A DNA stretch of 64,000 nt from contig SMLU01000001.1 of NCBI GenBank assembly GCA_007859745.1, positions 1,116,001 through 1,180,000 on the forward strand, written 5' to 3'. Position numbers and translations under genes: made by a program. How positions within the stretch are numbered: the first letter of the stretch is position 1; each line of letters begins with the position of its first letter. Source of the stretch: Phycisphaerae bacterium RAS1. Lineage in GTDB: Bacteria; Planctomycetota; Phycisphaerae; UBA1845; Fen-1342. Positions 8,005-17,324 of this stretch are shown one piece after another. Under the pieces are notes generated by a model. That model searched no databases. It worked only from the letters and a program-made list of their open reading frames with translations, and was not told the DNA's origin.

Positions 8005-11000
8005 CTACGGCGATTGCGGTCTACTCGAAATCTCAAGTGCGCTGGTGCCATCCGTTTTCACGGTCGCAGGCGGTGCCGCGCGTTTCTCGTCTCCACTCAC
8101 ACCGACGGTTTGCGCTGGATTCAACGTTCGCCACTCCGCCGCGATCCGCTCGCAGGCCTTGCGGCCGAAGCGGAGGAACACGGTGGGCGTGATGCAAAAG
8201 TCCAGCAGCGTGCTCGTAATCAATCCCCCGAGAACGACGAGCGCTACCGGGTAGAGAATCTCCTTCCCAGGTTGCCCGGCCGCGACGATCAGGGGGATGA
8301 GCGCCAACCCGGCCGTAAGCGCCGTCATCAGCACGGGCGCGACGCGCTCCTGACTCCCGCGAATCACCATGTCGCGACCAAAGCTCATGCCCTCGTGCGT
8401 AATCAGGTGGATGTAGTGGCTGATCATCAGGATGCCGTTGCGCGCGGCGATGCCACACAAACTAATGAAACCCACCAGGCTCGCCACGCTGAACGTCTCG
8501 CCGGCCAGCCAGAGTGCCGCCGCGCTGCCGATGAACGCGAACGGGATGTTCAGCATGATCTGGCCAACCATCTGCGCTGAGCGAAAGTGCGAATAGAGCA
8601 GCGCGAACATGGCAGCGAGCGACAAGGTGCCGAGGATGAGCAGGAGCCGGGTAGCGCTCTGTTGACTTTCGAACTGGCCGCCGATGCTGAGTGTGTAACC
8701 GGCCGGCATCTTCTCGGCCGGCAGGTCCATCGCCAAGGAGCGCTGGATCTCCGCCACAGTGCTGCCCAAGTCGCGGCCGTGGACGTTGGCGGAAACGACC
8801 ATGCGGCGCTGGACGTTTTCGCGGTTGATCTGATTGGGCCCCGGCGTCTCGGTGATGCCGGCCACGTCGGATAGCAGCACCACCGCACCGGTCGGCGCGA
8901 GTAAACGCACGTCGTTCAGCCGATGCACGTCGTTGCGGACCGACTCGTCGAACATAAGGACCAGGTCGTATGACTTCAGGCCGTCGAGAACCTGCGACAC
9001 GACCTTGCCTTTCAGGGCGGTTTCCAGCGTTTCGATAAGTTCGGCAGGGTAGAACCCGACGCGCGCGGCCGCCTCGCGGTTGACGCGAATGCGAACCTGC
9101 GGGACCAGCACCTGCTTTTCGACCTGGAGATCGACGACTCCGGAAATGCCGTTCATAGCGGCTTGCACTTGCTGCGAGAGATTTCTGAGGACGTTCAGAT
9201 TCTGACCAGCAATCTTGACAGCGATCTGCGCTCGAACGCCCGAGAGCAGGTGATCGATGCGGTGGCTGATCGGCTGGCCGACGTTGATCGCCACGCCGGG
9301 CAGCGTTTCCAGCTTGTCGCGTATTTCCGCCAGTACGGCCTGCTTATCACGAACGGACGACGGGGGGTGGCGTCCATCGACCGTTACGTGCTTCTCGGGC
9401 GCGCGCGCCTCGTCAGGCGTCCAGAAATCGACGTCCAGCTCCGAGTAGTGCACCCCCTCGGCGTGCTCGTCCTGTTCCGCCCGTCCCGTTCGGCGTCCGG
9501 TGGATTTCACTTCCGGAACGGACAGGATGAGTTGTTCCGCACGCGCGCCAAGGCGATCAGACTCAGCGAGCGAGATTCCCGGTTCGGCAAAGACGTTGAT
9601 CGTCGCCGTGCCCTCGTTGAACTCCGGTAGAAACTCGCTACCCAACCGCGTCACGAGAAAGACACCGAGACCAACGAGAAGCAGTCCGCCAGCCATGACG
9701 GCGTTCGGGCGCGGCAGCGTTGCTGCATACGCCATGCGCGCCAGCGCCTTGCACCCGCGAAGTACGAGTCCGTCCTTGTCGTGTGCCATCCGTTTCATGT
9801 TCGGGAGCAGGTAGTAGCAGAGCGCCGGCGTGACCGTCAGCGACACGATCATCGAAGCGAGGATGCTGACGATGTATGCCACGGCCAGCGGCCGGAACAA
9901 TCGCCCTTCGACGCCTGATAGAGCGAAGCACGGCAAAAAAACAAGCAGGACTACGGCGGTGCCGAACGCGATCGAGTTACGAATCTCGCTTGAGGCGTCA
10001 TAGACCACCTGCATCGCGGGGCGTGGACTGGGCGTTTGGCGATTCTGTCGGAGCCTCCGGAACACGTTCTCGACATCGACGACGGCGTCATCCACCAGCT
10101 CGCCGATCGCGACCGCGATGCCGCCGAGCGTCATGGTGTTGATCGACAGTCCGAAGAACTTGAACACCAGCGCCGTGACCAACAGCGATAACGGGATCGC
10201 CGTGAGCGTGATGAACGTCGTGCGGAAGTTCATCAAGAAAAGCGCCAAGATGATGACAACCAGGATCGCCCCGTCGCGAAGCGCCTCTTCGACGTTTGAA
10301 ATTGCCGCTTCGATGAAGTGCGCTTGGCGGAACAGGTCGGCGTTGATGATGAGGTCTTTTGGCAACGAAGGGCGCAACTGCTCCAGCGCTTTGTCGATGC
10401 GTGCGGTCAGGTCGCGCGTGTCGATGCCAGGCTGCTTCTGAATCGCCATGATTACGGCCGGCCGTGCGTTCATGGAACCGTCGCCGCGCTTGATCAGCGC
10501 GCCGCCCTCCCGCACGGTCGCGACATCCCGAATCAGAATGGGCCGCACGGCGCCTTCGCTGACCCGCGTGGCGACGAGCGAGGCACCGATGTCTTCCGCG
10601 GAACGAACGCGGCCCAGGTTGCGAACCACAAACTCCTGGCTTCCGCTGACGATGAACCCGCCGCCCGAGTTCTCGTTGGCTTTCGCAAGCGCCTTTTCGA
10701 GATCATTTAACGTGAGGTCGTGGCGGCGAAGCTTCTCGGGATCAGCGAGCACCTGGAACTGCTTCACTTCGCCGCCCATGACGGTGATTTGACCGACACC
10801 GGCGACGGCCAGCAGCGTCGGGCGGATCGTCCAATCCGCCAGCGAGCGGACCTCCATCGGCTGAAGCAAATCGCTTCGCAACCCGACGAGCAGGATCTCG
10901 CCCATGATCGAGGTGACCGGCCCCATGACGGGGATGACGCCGGACGGCAGCTTTTCCGCGACCTGGTTGAGCCGCTCCTGCACGACCTGGCGGTCGTAGC

Positions 11001-11310
11001 GGATGTCGGTGCCCCAGCCGAACTCGACGATCACCACCGAAAGCCCGAGTCCGGTTTGGCTACGGACGCGCTCGACACCCGGGGCGCCATTCAAGGCAGT
11101 CTCAAGGTGGAACGTGACTTGTGTCTCGACTTCCTCTGGCGCCAATCCCGGCGCTTCCGTCAGAATGGTCACAGTCGGCCGGTTCAGATCGGGCAACACG
11201 TCCGTCGGCAATTGCGCCGCCGTGAACAGACCATATGCGGCGATGAGCACCGCGGCGGCCAACACCAGCACGCGATTGTGCAGCGAGAATCGGATGATGG
11301 CGTTCAACAC
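8005..11310 (-). CDS. heavy-metal RND efflux pump (CusA/CzcA family)
   Basis: Inner membrane RND transporter that exports metal ions by proton antiport through a tripartite complex. At 1101 residues it has the family's normal length. The start (MLNAIIRFSLHNR, then a helix and LPTDVLPDLNRP) is standard, and the proton-relay helix reads GELVDDAVVDVENV around residue 405. Two blocks of about six helices flank two large periplasmic loops, with a GSEFLPEFNEG segment opening the second. The acidic pattern DD..D.E is closer to CzcA than to CusA. It lies between the HMA-MauE fusion (31 bases upstream) and the metal-binding-domain genes. A second, larger RND pump is at 29985-34175. Confidence 0.93.
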   Translation of the reverse strand: MLNAIIRFSLHNRVLVLAAAVLIAAYGLFTAAQLPTDVLPDLNRPTVTILTEAPGLAPEEVETQVTFHLETALNGAPGVERVRSQTGLGLSVVIVEFGWGTDIRYDRQVVQERLNQVAEKLPSGVIPVMGPVTSIMGEILLVGLRSDLLQPMEVRSLADWTIRPTLLAVAGVGQITVMGGEVKQFQVLADPEKLRRHDLTLNDLEKALAKANENSGGGFIVSGSQEFVVRNLGRVRSAEDIGASLVATRVSEGAVRPILIRDVATVREGGALIKRGDGSMNARPAVIMAIQKQPGIDTRDLTARIDKALEQLRPSLPKDLIINADLFRQAHFIEAAISNVEEALRDGAILVVIILALFLMNFRTTFITLTAIPLSLLVTALVFKFFGLSINTMTLGGIAVAIGELVDDAVVDVENVFRRLRQNRQTPSPRPAMQVVYDASSEIRNSIAFGTAVVLLVFLPCFALSGVEGRLFRPLAVAYIVSILASMIVSLTVTPALCYYLLPNMKRMAHDKDGLVLRGCKALARMAYAATLPRPNAVMAGGLLLVGLGVFLVTRLGSEFLPEFNEGTATINVFAEPGISLAESDRLGARAEQLILSVPEVKSTGRRTGRAEQDEHAEGVHYSELDVDFWTPDEARAPEKHVTVDGRHPPSSVRDKQAVLAEIRDKLETLPGVAINVGQPISHRIDHLLSGVRAQIAVKIAGQNLNVLRNLSQQVQAAMNGISGVVDLQVEKQVLVPQVRIRVNREAAARVGFYPAELIETLETALKGKVVSQVLDGLKSYDLVLMFDESVRNDVHRLNDVRLLAPTGAVVLLSDVAGITETPGPNQINRENVQRRMVVSANVHGRDLGSTVAEIQRSLAMDLPAEKMPAGYTLSIGGQFESQQSATRLLLILGTLSLAAMFALLYSHFRSAQMVGQIMLNIPFAFIGSAAALWLAGETFSVASLVGFISLCGIAARNGILMISHYIHLITHEGMSFGRDMVIRGSQERVAPVLMTALTAGLALIPLIVAAGQPGKEILYPVALVVLGGLITSTLLDFCITPTVFLRFGRKACERIAAEWRTLNPAQTVGVSGDEKRAAPPATVKTDGTSALEISSRPQSP

Positions 11311-11341
11311 GCGGCAGTTTTCCTTGCTGTAGGATGCGAGA

Positions 11342-12112
11342 TCACAGAACGAGCATCACGCCGGCCATGACGGCCATGCCCAGGTCCTCGGCGAGCGTGA
11401 CCTTCGTCATGGGCAAATTCAGCACCGTCCCCAGACACGCACAGCGAATTGCGTTCTTGCGCAGCAGCGCCTTCAGCACGCCCACGGCGCCAACGAGCAT
11501 GAGCACGAGCGTCGCGCTATTGACCAGCACGGGCTGCCAGCCCGTCAGATAGGCCGCGCCGAGCGCCAACTCGACGAACGGATAAACAAAGCCCCACGCC
11601 GGAACGGCCCGCGCGACCACGTCGTATGAGCGATAGGCCATCGCGAAGCCGCGGAGGTCGAGCAACTTGAAAAACGAGAAGACGAGAAAGAAACCTCCCA
11701 TGAAGTGACTCATGAGCGGGTGCAGCGACCAGTGGCCGGTTGCGAGTGCGATTAGGAGCACGGCGCCGAGCAAATACCCGACGATCAGAAAGAGCGGGTA
11801 CAGGCTTTCGGGCCGTTCCTCGGCGATCGTCGGGATCGCGGCGGCATTCGGCGCGGGCATGTCCGGCGATTCGGCGAGCGAGTAGCTGCCCGCGGCCCGG
11901 ACCGCCTGATTGAATTCATTCAGCGGAACGTGCCGCTCCATCGCGATGTTCGCACGGGGCGGTTGGAGCGTCACTTGTACCGATTTCACGCCATCGACGT
12001 CTTGCAGCGCCGATGTGATCTTCGACACGCAGCTTTGGCAGTGCATGCCGCTGATGGCGAACGAGTGCTGCATCGCGGGCAGGCTTCGATTGGGTGCGGT
12101 CGCGGTAGTCAT
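11342..12112 (-). CDS. HMA domain fused to MauE-like membrane domain
   Basis: Residues about 15-80 form a heavy-metal-associated (HMA) domain with the copper-type motif GMHCQSC. After a linker rich in Pro and Ala (85-105) come four hydrophobic helices of the MauE/DoxX type, with a Cys pair (CAC) near residue 224 in the last loop. HMA domains carry Cu(I), Zn or Hg; MauE-like helices are known from methylamine dehydrogenase maturation and redox functions. The fusion may hand metal or electrons across the membrane, which is inference. Its start overlaps the end of the adaptor gene by 4 bases (ATGA), so it is part of the same operon, between the adaptor and pump. Confidence 0.82.
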   Translation of the reverse strand: MTTATAPNRSLPAMQHSFAISGMHCQSCVSKITSALQDVDGVKSVQVTLQPPRANIAMERHVPLNEFNQAVRAAGSYSLAESPDMPAPNAAAIPTIAEERPESLYPLFLIVGYLLGAVLLIALATGHWSLHPLMSHFMGGFFLVFSFFKLLDLRGFAMAYRSYDVVARAVPAWGFVYPFVELALGAAYLTGWQPVLVNSATLVLMLVGAVGVLKALLRKNAIRCACLGTVLNLPMTKVTLAEDLGMAVMAGVMLVL

Positions 12113-13491
12113 GGATGCTTATTTCCTGCTTCAGGTTTCGGTGTCACTGCTGCAACAGTGACGTTCGCCTTCGGACGTAACTGCGTCAGCGAGTAGGCAC
12201 CGTCGGTGACGACCACGTCACCTGGCGCCAAGCCTGCGAGCACCTCCAAAACGCGGTCGTCACGAACACCCGTGTTGATGTCCTGCTTCTTGTAGACGTC
12301 TCCGCTCTTCAGGAACACGAAGTGCATCGGACCGTCCTGTACGACGGCGGCGACGGGAACGACGACGCCGTTCTTCGCCTCCCGCAGGACGATGGTCAGG
12401 TCCACGAACATCCCATCGCGCAGCGTGAAGCTCGGATTGGGCGCTTCGATCAAAACGTGCGCCGTGCGCTTGATCGCGTCCAACACCGGACTCACGAACT
12501 TGATGCGGCCCTCGGCTTGAAACGCGCTGTCGGCGGGAGTGCGGATGCGGACGGCATCGGACGATCGCTGCGTGACGCGCGCAATCAACGACTCGGGTAC
12601 TTCGCCTTCGATTTGAACGGCACTGAAGTCGGCAATCGCGAGCAGCGTCTCGCCGGTCGTGGCCCAATGTCCGGGGCGCGCATTGCGTTCGACGACCACC
12701 CCATCCGCCGGCGCCACGAGCCGGACGACGTTGATCGGCTGATCATCCGATGGCTGGGTAAGGGCGCTCTGGTCGGCCGGCTCGATATTTGCGACGGCTA
12801 GGACCGCATCGCGAGACAGGCGTAGTGCCTCCGCCTGATGGCGAAGCACCTCGGCCTCCTTGATCGCAACACTTAGATCGACCACCCGCAGCTTCGCCGC
12901 ACCACGGGCCTTCAGCGCCACTGCACGCTTCTCGGCCAGCTCGTTCAGCGGCACGGCCTTGTCGCCGGCCGACTCCAGGCGCTCCAATTCGGCTTCGGCG
13001 AGCTTGGCTGTCGCCTCAGCGTTCTCCACTTCGACGCGCAACTGTTCGACTCGTCCGTCACCCCGGATCAGCTCCAGCGACAGTTTCTGGAACTCGACCT
13101 CCAGCTTCCTCGCCTCGTAGACGTTTTTGGCCAGCTCGGGCGAATCGATTTCGATCAGCGGTTCGCCTTTCTTGACCGGATCGCCCACTTGAACGCGGAC
13201 AGAGAGCACTTTGCCCGCCGTCCGAGTCGCAACAGTCCAGTGACGGTCGGGTGCCGCTCGGACAATGCCGGAGACGGGAAGAACGTCCTGAACCTCGCCG
13301 AAGTCGACTTCAGCCGTTTTCAGCCCAATATGGGCCGCCGTCTCGGGCGAGATCTGGCGTGGCGCATCGAGATCGAACGCTCCGACCTCTTTGCCGCCGT
13401 GGCCTTCGTGCGCGTAAACGGCAACCGATATTGCGGCCAATCCGGCACCGACAAGCGCAAGAAGCACGATCATCCGTCGTTGCGGAGGCAT
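12109..13491 (-). CDS. RND periplasmic adaptor (CusB/CzcB family)
   Basis: Membrane fusion protein that links the RND pump to the outer membrane channel. A signal or anchor helix (residues 7-28) precedes a His-rich mature N-terminus (HEGHGG). Lipoyl-like half-motifs occur around residues 90-115 (GKVLSVRVQVGDPVKKGE) and 243-270 (APADGVVVERNA), flanking a long helical hairpin (120-235). Beta-barrel and membrane-proximal domains follow, and the protein ends with a short polar tail. It is the first gene of the minus-strand efflux run and overlaps the HMA-MauE gene by 4 bases. The ECF sigma gene starts divergently 228 bases away, so both may share a control region. Confidence 0.92.
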   Translation of the reverse strand: MPPQRRMIVLLALVGAGLAAISVAVYAHEGHGGKEVGAFDLDAPRQISPETAAHIGLKTAEVDFGEVQDVLPVSGIVRAAPDRHWTVATRTAGKVLSVRVQVGDPVKKGEPLIEIDSPELAKNVYEARKLEVEFQKLSLELIRGDGRVEQLRVEVENAEATAKLAEAELERLESAGDKAVPLNELAEKRAVALKARGAAKLRVVDLSVAIKEAEVLRHQAEALRLSRDAVLAVANIEPADQSALTQPSDDQPINVVRLVAPADGVVVERNARPGHWATTGETLLAIADFSAVQIEGEVPESLIARVTQRSSDAVRIRTPADSAFQAEGRIKFVSPVLDAIKRTAHVLIEAPNPSFTLRDGMFVDLTIVLREAKNGVVVPVAAVVQDGPMHFVFLKSGDVYKKQDINTGVRDDRVLEVLAGLAPGDVVVTDGAYSLTQLRPKANVTVAAVTPKPEAGNKHP

Positions 13492-13628
13492 TAAGCGTCA
13501 CTCCTCGAAGAGCGCAGGAAATCGCCCTTCCGTCCGGCCGATCCTCGGCCGTGTGAAGAGTTGGATGCGCCACGATGCTGCAATCTTCCGGCGCGGAGCT
13601 GAAAGAATGCGGCAATCTTGTGGCAGCG

Positions 13629-13659
13629 CGACGGTCACGTGGCTGTCACGCGACCGTCG
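13629..13659. promoter_or_regulatory. inverted repeat in the divergent control region
   Basis: CGACGGTC at 13629-13636 is matched by its exact reverse complement at 13652-13659, with a 15-base centre that itself contains two GTCACG words. It lies between the adaptor gene (minus) and the ECF sigma gene (plus). It could be an operator or simply a hairpin; no regulator can be assigned. Confidence 0.35.
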
Positions 13660-13719
13660 AAACGGTTACCCTGTTCGTGCCGAGCGGGCGAGAATACGAA
13701 ACCCGCTCGGCTGAAAACT

Positions 13720-14370
13720 GTGAACGACACATGGAACGAACTTCAGGTACTCGACGGGTGCCGGCGTGGCGAGCGCGCGGCGCAGCACGAACTTTACGTG
13801 CGCACGAGCGAGCGTATCTATCGGGTCCTGCTGAAGATAACACGCGACCCCGATCGGGCCTTCGATCTCGCGCAGGAGACGTATCTCAAGGCGTTTTCGA
13901 AGATCGCCCAATTTGACGGTCGCTCGTCGTTAGCGACCTGGCTGTACCGGATTGCCGTGAACGAAGCTCTCCACGCTGCCCGCCGGGCCGCCGTGGCCGA
14001 GTCGGCGAGTGAGGCCCTCCGCGCGTCGCATACGACGAATCTGACGGACGACCCGTCTGCAACCCGGCTCGATGTGGCGGAGGCGTTGGCCCAACTAACC
14101 GAGTCCGATCGGGTCATCCTGGTGCTCCGGTATCAGGAGGGTCTCGACTACGCCGCAATTACCGAGATTACCGGCCTCGCCGACGGGACGATCGCCTCGC
14201 GGCTGAATCGAGCACGCCGGCGGCTGCGCGATTTCCTGAAATCGGGCTACGCGGCGGGGGAAGAAGCCGACGGCCCGGCGCATCTAACAACTGACGGACG
14301 AAACTCTTTGGAGAGCGGCGCGCGGCCGGGTTCCCGCTCGGACCCGGCGGTGCGCGCGGCAAAGCCATGA
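13720..14370 (+). CDS. ECF RNA polymerase sigma factor
   Basis: Region 2 of a sigma-70 family ECF factor is visible: AFDLAQETYLKAF around residues 46-58 and SSLATWLYRIAVNEALHAAR around 68-87. Region 4 follows with LRYQEGLDYAAITEITGL and a recognition helix GTIASRLNRARRRLRDFL (about 148-165). I prefer GTG 13720 because sequence similar to sigma factors starts there (DTWNELQ); the open frame upstream is not protein-like. The gene overlaps the anti-sigma gene by 4 bases (ATGA), the normal coupling for such pairs. A link to metal stress is inferred from the neighbouring efflux operon, as in the Cnr system. Confidence 0.9.
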   Translation: MNDTWNELQVLDGCRRGERAAQHELYVRTSERIYRVLLKITRDPDRAFDLAQETYLKAFSKIAQFDGRSSLATWLYRIAVNEALHAARRAAVAESASEALRASHTTNLTDDPSATRLDVAEALAQLTESDRVILVLRYQEGLDYAAITEITGLADGTIASRLNRARRRLRDFLKSGYAAGEEADGPAHLTTDGRNSLESGARPGSRSDPAVRAAKP

Positions 14371-15224
14371 ACTGCGATACGGTTCGCGAACAACTTGGCG
14401 CCTATGTGGACGGCGAGATCGCGCCCGAGTTTCGCGCGGAGATTGACCACCACGTTGCGAGTTGCCCGGACTGTGCCGGTGAGCTCGCCGAGCTGCACGA
14501 GTTGGCCGATGCACTGAGCCGTCCCCAGATTGCCGCCGTGCCATCCGGTCTTTGGCGGGCGATCGAGGAGCGCCTGCCGGCGAGGCCGAAGCGCCGCATT
14601 CTGACGTTCCCGATCCCCCGCTTGGTGGGAATCGCCGCCGCCGTGTTCATCCTCGTCGGTCTCGGACTGTTCTCGCTCCCTTGGGGAGGCAACGGAATCC
14701 GGCAGGCTCAGGCGGCCACGGTCGATTTTGGCGTGCTGCTCGATGGGCTGCGTTTCGATGCGCGGGCCGCGTTCGACAAATTCGTCGCGGTCTACCAAGG
14801 CCGGCGTGCGACGGTTGCCGAAGCCCGGCAGCACGGCAAAGACCTGACCTTCGATCTCCCGGAATCGCTGCCCGGCGGATTCCGACTGACGGCCATTTAC
14901 ACGCTGCGCTTTGGTAACAAGCTCGGCGTGGCAGCGTGCTACGAACGTGACGGCCAGTTCCTCGGCGCGCTCTTTCACCCGCCTGTGCTTCAGGAGGACT
15001 TCGGCACGCACGAGGATCGCGAGTGCGTCGTCGGCCAACACCGCGGCCACGCCGTGGAGGTGGGCGAATGGCGGCTGGTACACGTCACCGACCCGACCAC
15101 GTGCCACTGTGTTCTCAGCACACTCGACGAATCCACAGAGTTGCCGCCGGTCTTGAGTGCCCTCGCACCCCATAGCGACACAAGCGGATCCGATTCGCAC
15201 GGACACTCGGAGAAGCACCCGTAG
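14367..15224 (+). CDS. anti-sigma factor with HC2 zinc finger
   Basis: The N-terminus has the anti-sigma zinc-finger pattern: Cys3, then HHVASCPDC around residues 28-36 (H-x3-C-x2-C). A membrane helix follows at about 88-106, and the remaining 175 residues would lie outside the cytoplasm. This matches a membrane-bound anti-sigma factor that holds the sigma factor until a signal arrives. The outer domain has a Cys pair (CHC) and DLPESLPGGF and GHAVEVGEW segments that I do not recognise as a known sensor. Translational coupling to the sigma gene supports the pairing. Confidence 0.88.
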   Translation: MNCDTVREQLGAYVDGEIAPEFRAEIDHHVASCPDCAGELAELHELADALSRPQIAAVPSGLWRAIEERLPARPKRRILTFPIPRLVGIAAAVFILVGLGLFSLPWGGNGIRQAQAATVDFGVLLDGLRFDARAAFDKFVAVYQGRRATVAEARQHGKDLTFDLPESLPGGFRLTAIYTLRFGNKLGVAACYERDGQFLGALFHPPVLQEDFGTHEDRECVVGQHRGHAVEVGEWRLVHVTDPTTCHCVLSTLDESTELPPVLSALAPHSDTSGSDSHGHSEKHP

Positions 15225-15257
15225 TGAAGGCATCGCTCACTTGGAGTGCGACCAAGC

Positions 15258-15602
15258 ATGTTCCGCAACATCAGCTACATCGCGTTTGCCGTGCTCCTCA
15301 GCAGTTGTTCGAGCCCTCAGAATTCACACCGACACGAAATGGTCGCTCCCGCCGATGCTCGGCCGCTGAATTGTCAACGCTGCTACGACGAGGTCGTGCG
15401 CGTACGGAAGCATTACGTGCAGGGGACTAAGGCGCGCCGCATCGGAAAGCGTTACGTTGAGATCACGCGACATGCTTGCCCTGAATGTCGAGGCGACGCG
15501 ATCATCTATGAACAGAATGAACAGCTCATGTTGAAGTGCCGTGAGTGTGCCCCCGAGGGCGTGGCTTGTGACCGTTGCCTGCCGCCGACCTCTACCGATT
15601 GA
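15258..15602 (+). CDS. lipoprotein with four CXXC motifs
   Basis: The 114-residue product has a lipobox (LLSSC, Cys about 17) and then four CXXC pairs: CQRC, CPEC, CREC and CDRC. The spacing suggests two zinc-ribbon or redox-metal sites made of two pairs each. ATG 15258 is used because the signal sequence begins there; an upstream GTG would add four residues. It follows the anti-sigma gene by about 33 bases and is probably part of the same transcript. Function unknown; metal binding outside the cytoplasm is inference. Confidence 0.68.
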   Translation: MFRNISYIAFAVLLSSCSSPQNSHRHEMVAPADARPLNCQRCYDEVVRVRKHYVQGTKARRIGKRYVEITRHACPECRGDAIIYEQNEQLMLKCRECAPEGVACDRCLPPTSTD

Positions 15603-15739
15603 CGGCGGGAACTCGTCCGGTCTGCGACATCTCGATCGATCCGTGGAAGCCAGTTCCAACGTGGCGCATCCAATTGGGTGACCACTGCGCCGCCGACTAA
15701 GCGCCGACGAGCGCAGCCGTGCAACCAGGAGGACTGGCC

Positions 15740-16192
15740 ATGTTCCTACGGCCAACCCAATTCGGCGCGATGTTGGTGGGCGCGTTGATCGCCTTTTCAG
15801 GCACACGTGAAACATACGCCCAATTCGGACCACCGGGGCCCGCCGCCGCCGCGCTGCCTGCGCCGTACTCGCACCGCGAGATCTACGGTGTCGTTTACTA
15901 CTTCGACCAACGCGGCCAACCACTCTTTAAGGACGACTACGCGCATTACAACTACCCGCGCCGGTTCTACTATCGCAACGGCGGATGGGTTCTGGTCGGA
16001 CAAGGACGAGGCTACTATGCTCGGCATCACTACATCGGCCGGCAACACGGTGGCGTGAATCGCGGCGCGTACAACGGCCACAGTTCGGGCGCTTCCCGGA
16101 AAGGCGGCGGGCACGCGCCCGTCGGTCGGCACGTGGGCTCGTATTCGGGTGGGCGCTCCATCGGTCATCATGCCGCGCGCGGGCATCGCTGA
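15740..16192 (+). CDS. exported Tyr/Gly/His-rich small protein
   Basis: A signal peptide (residues 5-27, ending near TYAQ) leads into a 120-residue mature protein. Residues 45-95 are rich in Tyr (YGVVYYFDQRG, then a FYYRNGGWVLVG segment) and the tail is rich in Gly, His, Arg and Ser. AGGAGG lies about 8 bases before ATG 15740, which fixes the start. No family is recognised; the tail composition could bind metals or surfaces. It is the third small exported protein after the sigma/anti-sigma pair. Confidence 0.65.
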   Translation: MFLRPTQFGAMLVGALIAFSGTRETYAQFGPPGPAAAALPAPYSHREIYGVVYYFDQRGQPLFKDDYAHYNYPRRFYYRNGGWVLVGQGRGYYARHHYIGRQHGGVNRGAYNGHSSGASRKGGGHAPVGRHVGSYSGGRSIGHHAARGHR

Positions 16193-16243
16193 TCCGCGGT
16201 GCATTGCGTACATGAACACGGCTTTGTAGACAGGAGAATCGCC

Positions 16244-17251
16244 ATGCCGATCGTTCCGCGGACGTACCCGGTTCTGCTTTGCGCGACGATATTGGCCGCG
16301 GCCCCACTCGCCTCGTGCCTGCGGGAACCGGGGAGTACCCGTACCAGAGTGACCGACCTCCAAGCGCAGCTCGAAGCTTGTCGCAAGCAGCACGCAGCGC
16401 AGATCTCCACGGCGGAAGTCGAATCTCTGCGCGCAGACCTCCACCGCTATTCAGAACTGGTCGAGGATGAAGCTCGGCGCCACGCAGCCGTGCAACGCGT
16501 GATGGATCGTTACAGCCAAGGGGTCTGCCTCATACATGGCATCTTCACGCTGAACGAAAGGCGGGACGACGGAGTTGCCCCGGTCACCGACCCAGACGGC
16601 AAGCCGCTGCGTCTGGAATACCTGGGTTCCGGCTTTCTCGTGAGTGCGGACGGCTATATCGTTACGAATCGCCACGTGGCGGAGCCGTGGTGGAACAACG
16701 ACAGCGTCGCGCCGCTTCTGGCTGGCGGGCTTGAGCCGGCGTTTGTCGAGTTGACCGTTACGTTTCCCGAGCACCTGCCCATCGCCGTCGATCCCAGGAC
16801 GATACGCGTCAGCTCCGACGGCGTTGATGTGGCCGTCCTGGTCGCGCCGGTCGACGACGTGCCCGTGCTGCCTCTCTCCGGGCGCGATCCGCAGGAGCTG
16901 CGCGGCCAGAGGCTCATGCTGCTGGGCTACCCGACCGGCTTGGCGGCGCTGCTGGCTCGTGCTGATCCTGAGGTCGCGTCCGCAGCGCTGGCCGAGGCCC
17001 GTGACACGACGACGCTGATCAACGCGCTCAGCCGGCGGCACGCGATCACACCCGTGATTACGCACGGGACGCTGAGTGAAGTTACGCACCGCCAACTGAT
17101 CTACGACGCCGTCACAACTGCCGGCGGTTCCGGCGGCCCCGTGTTCGGCCCGGACGGCGAAGTGATCGGCATCAACTTCGCCACGCTGCGCGACTTTCAG
17201 GGCTCCAACTACGGTGTGCCGGTTCGTTTCGTGCGTACTTTACTTCGCTAA
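16244..17251 (+). CDS. trypsin-like serine protease lipoprotein
   Basis: A signal with lipobox (PLASC, Cys about 25) is followed by a coiled-coil-like helix (residues 33-85) and a trypsin-like (S1C/trypsin_2) domain. The catalytic triad is visible: His in IVTNRHVAE near residue 144, Asp in GVDVAVLV near 193, and Ser in TTAGGSGGPVFG near 296. No PDZ domain is present, unlike DegP. AGGAG lies just before ATG 16244. A membrane-tethered envelope protease next to a sigma/anti-sigma pair could take part in quality control or signal processing; this is inference. Confidence 0.86.
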   Translation: MPIVPRTYPVLLCATILAAAPLASCLREPGSTRTRVTDLQAQLEACRKQHAAQISTAEVESLRADLHRYSELVEDEARRHAAVQRVMDRYSQGVCLIHGIFTLNERRDDGVAPVTDPDGKPLRLEYLGSGFLVSADGYIVTNRHVAEPWWNNDSVAPLLAGGLEPAFVELTVTFPEHLPIAVDPRTIRVSSDGVDVAVLVAPVDDVPVLPLSGRDPQELRGQRLMLLGYPTGLAALLARADPEVASAALAEARDTTTLINALSRRHAITPVITHGTLSEVTHRQLIYDAVTTAGGSGGPVFGPDGEVIGINFATLRDFQGSNYGVPVRFVRTLLR

Positions 17252-17324
17252 CGGGAGCCAGCGGTTGGTCGCAAGTGCTGCTCGCTCCGGCAACCGTACG
17301 CCCTCCGCAAACGTCGCGAGCCGA

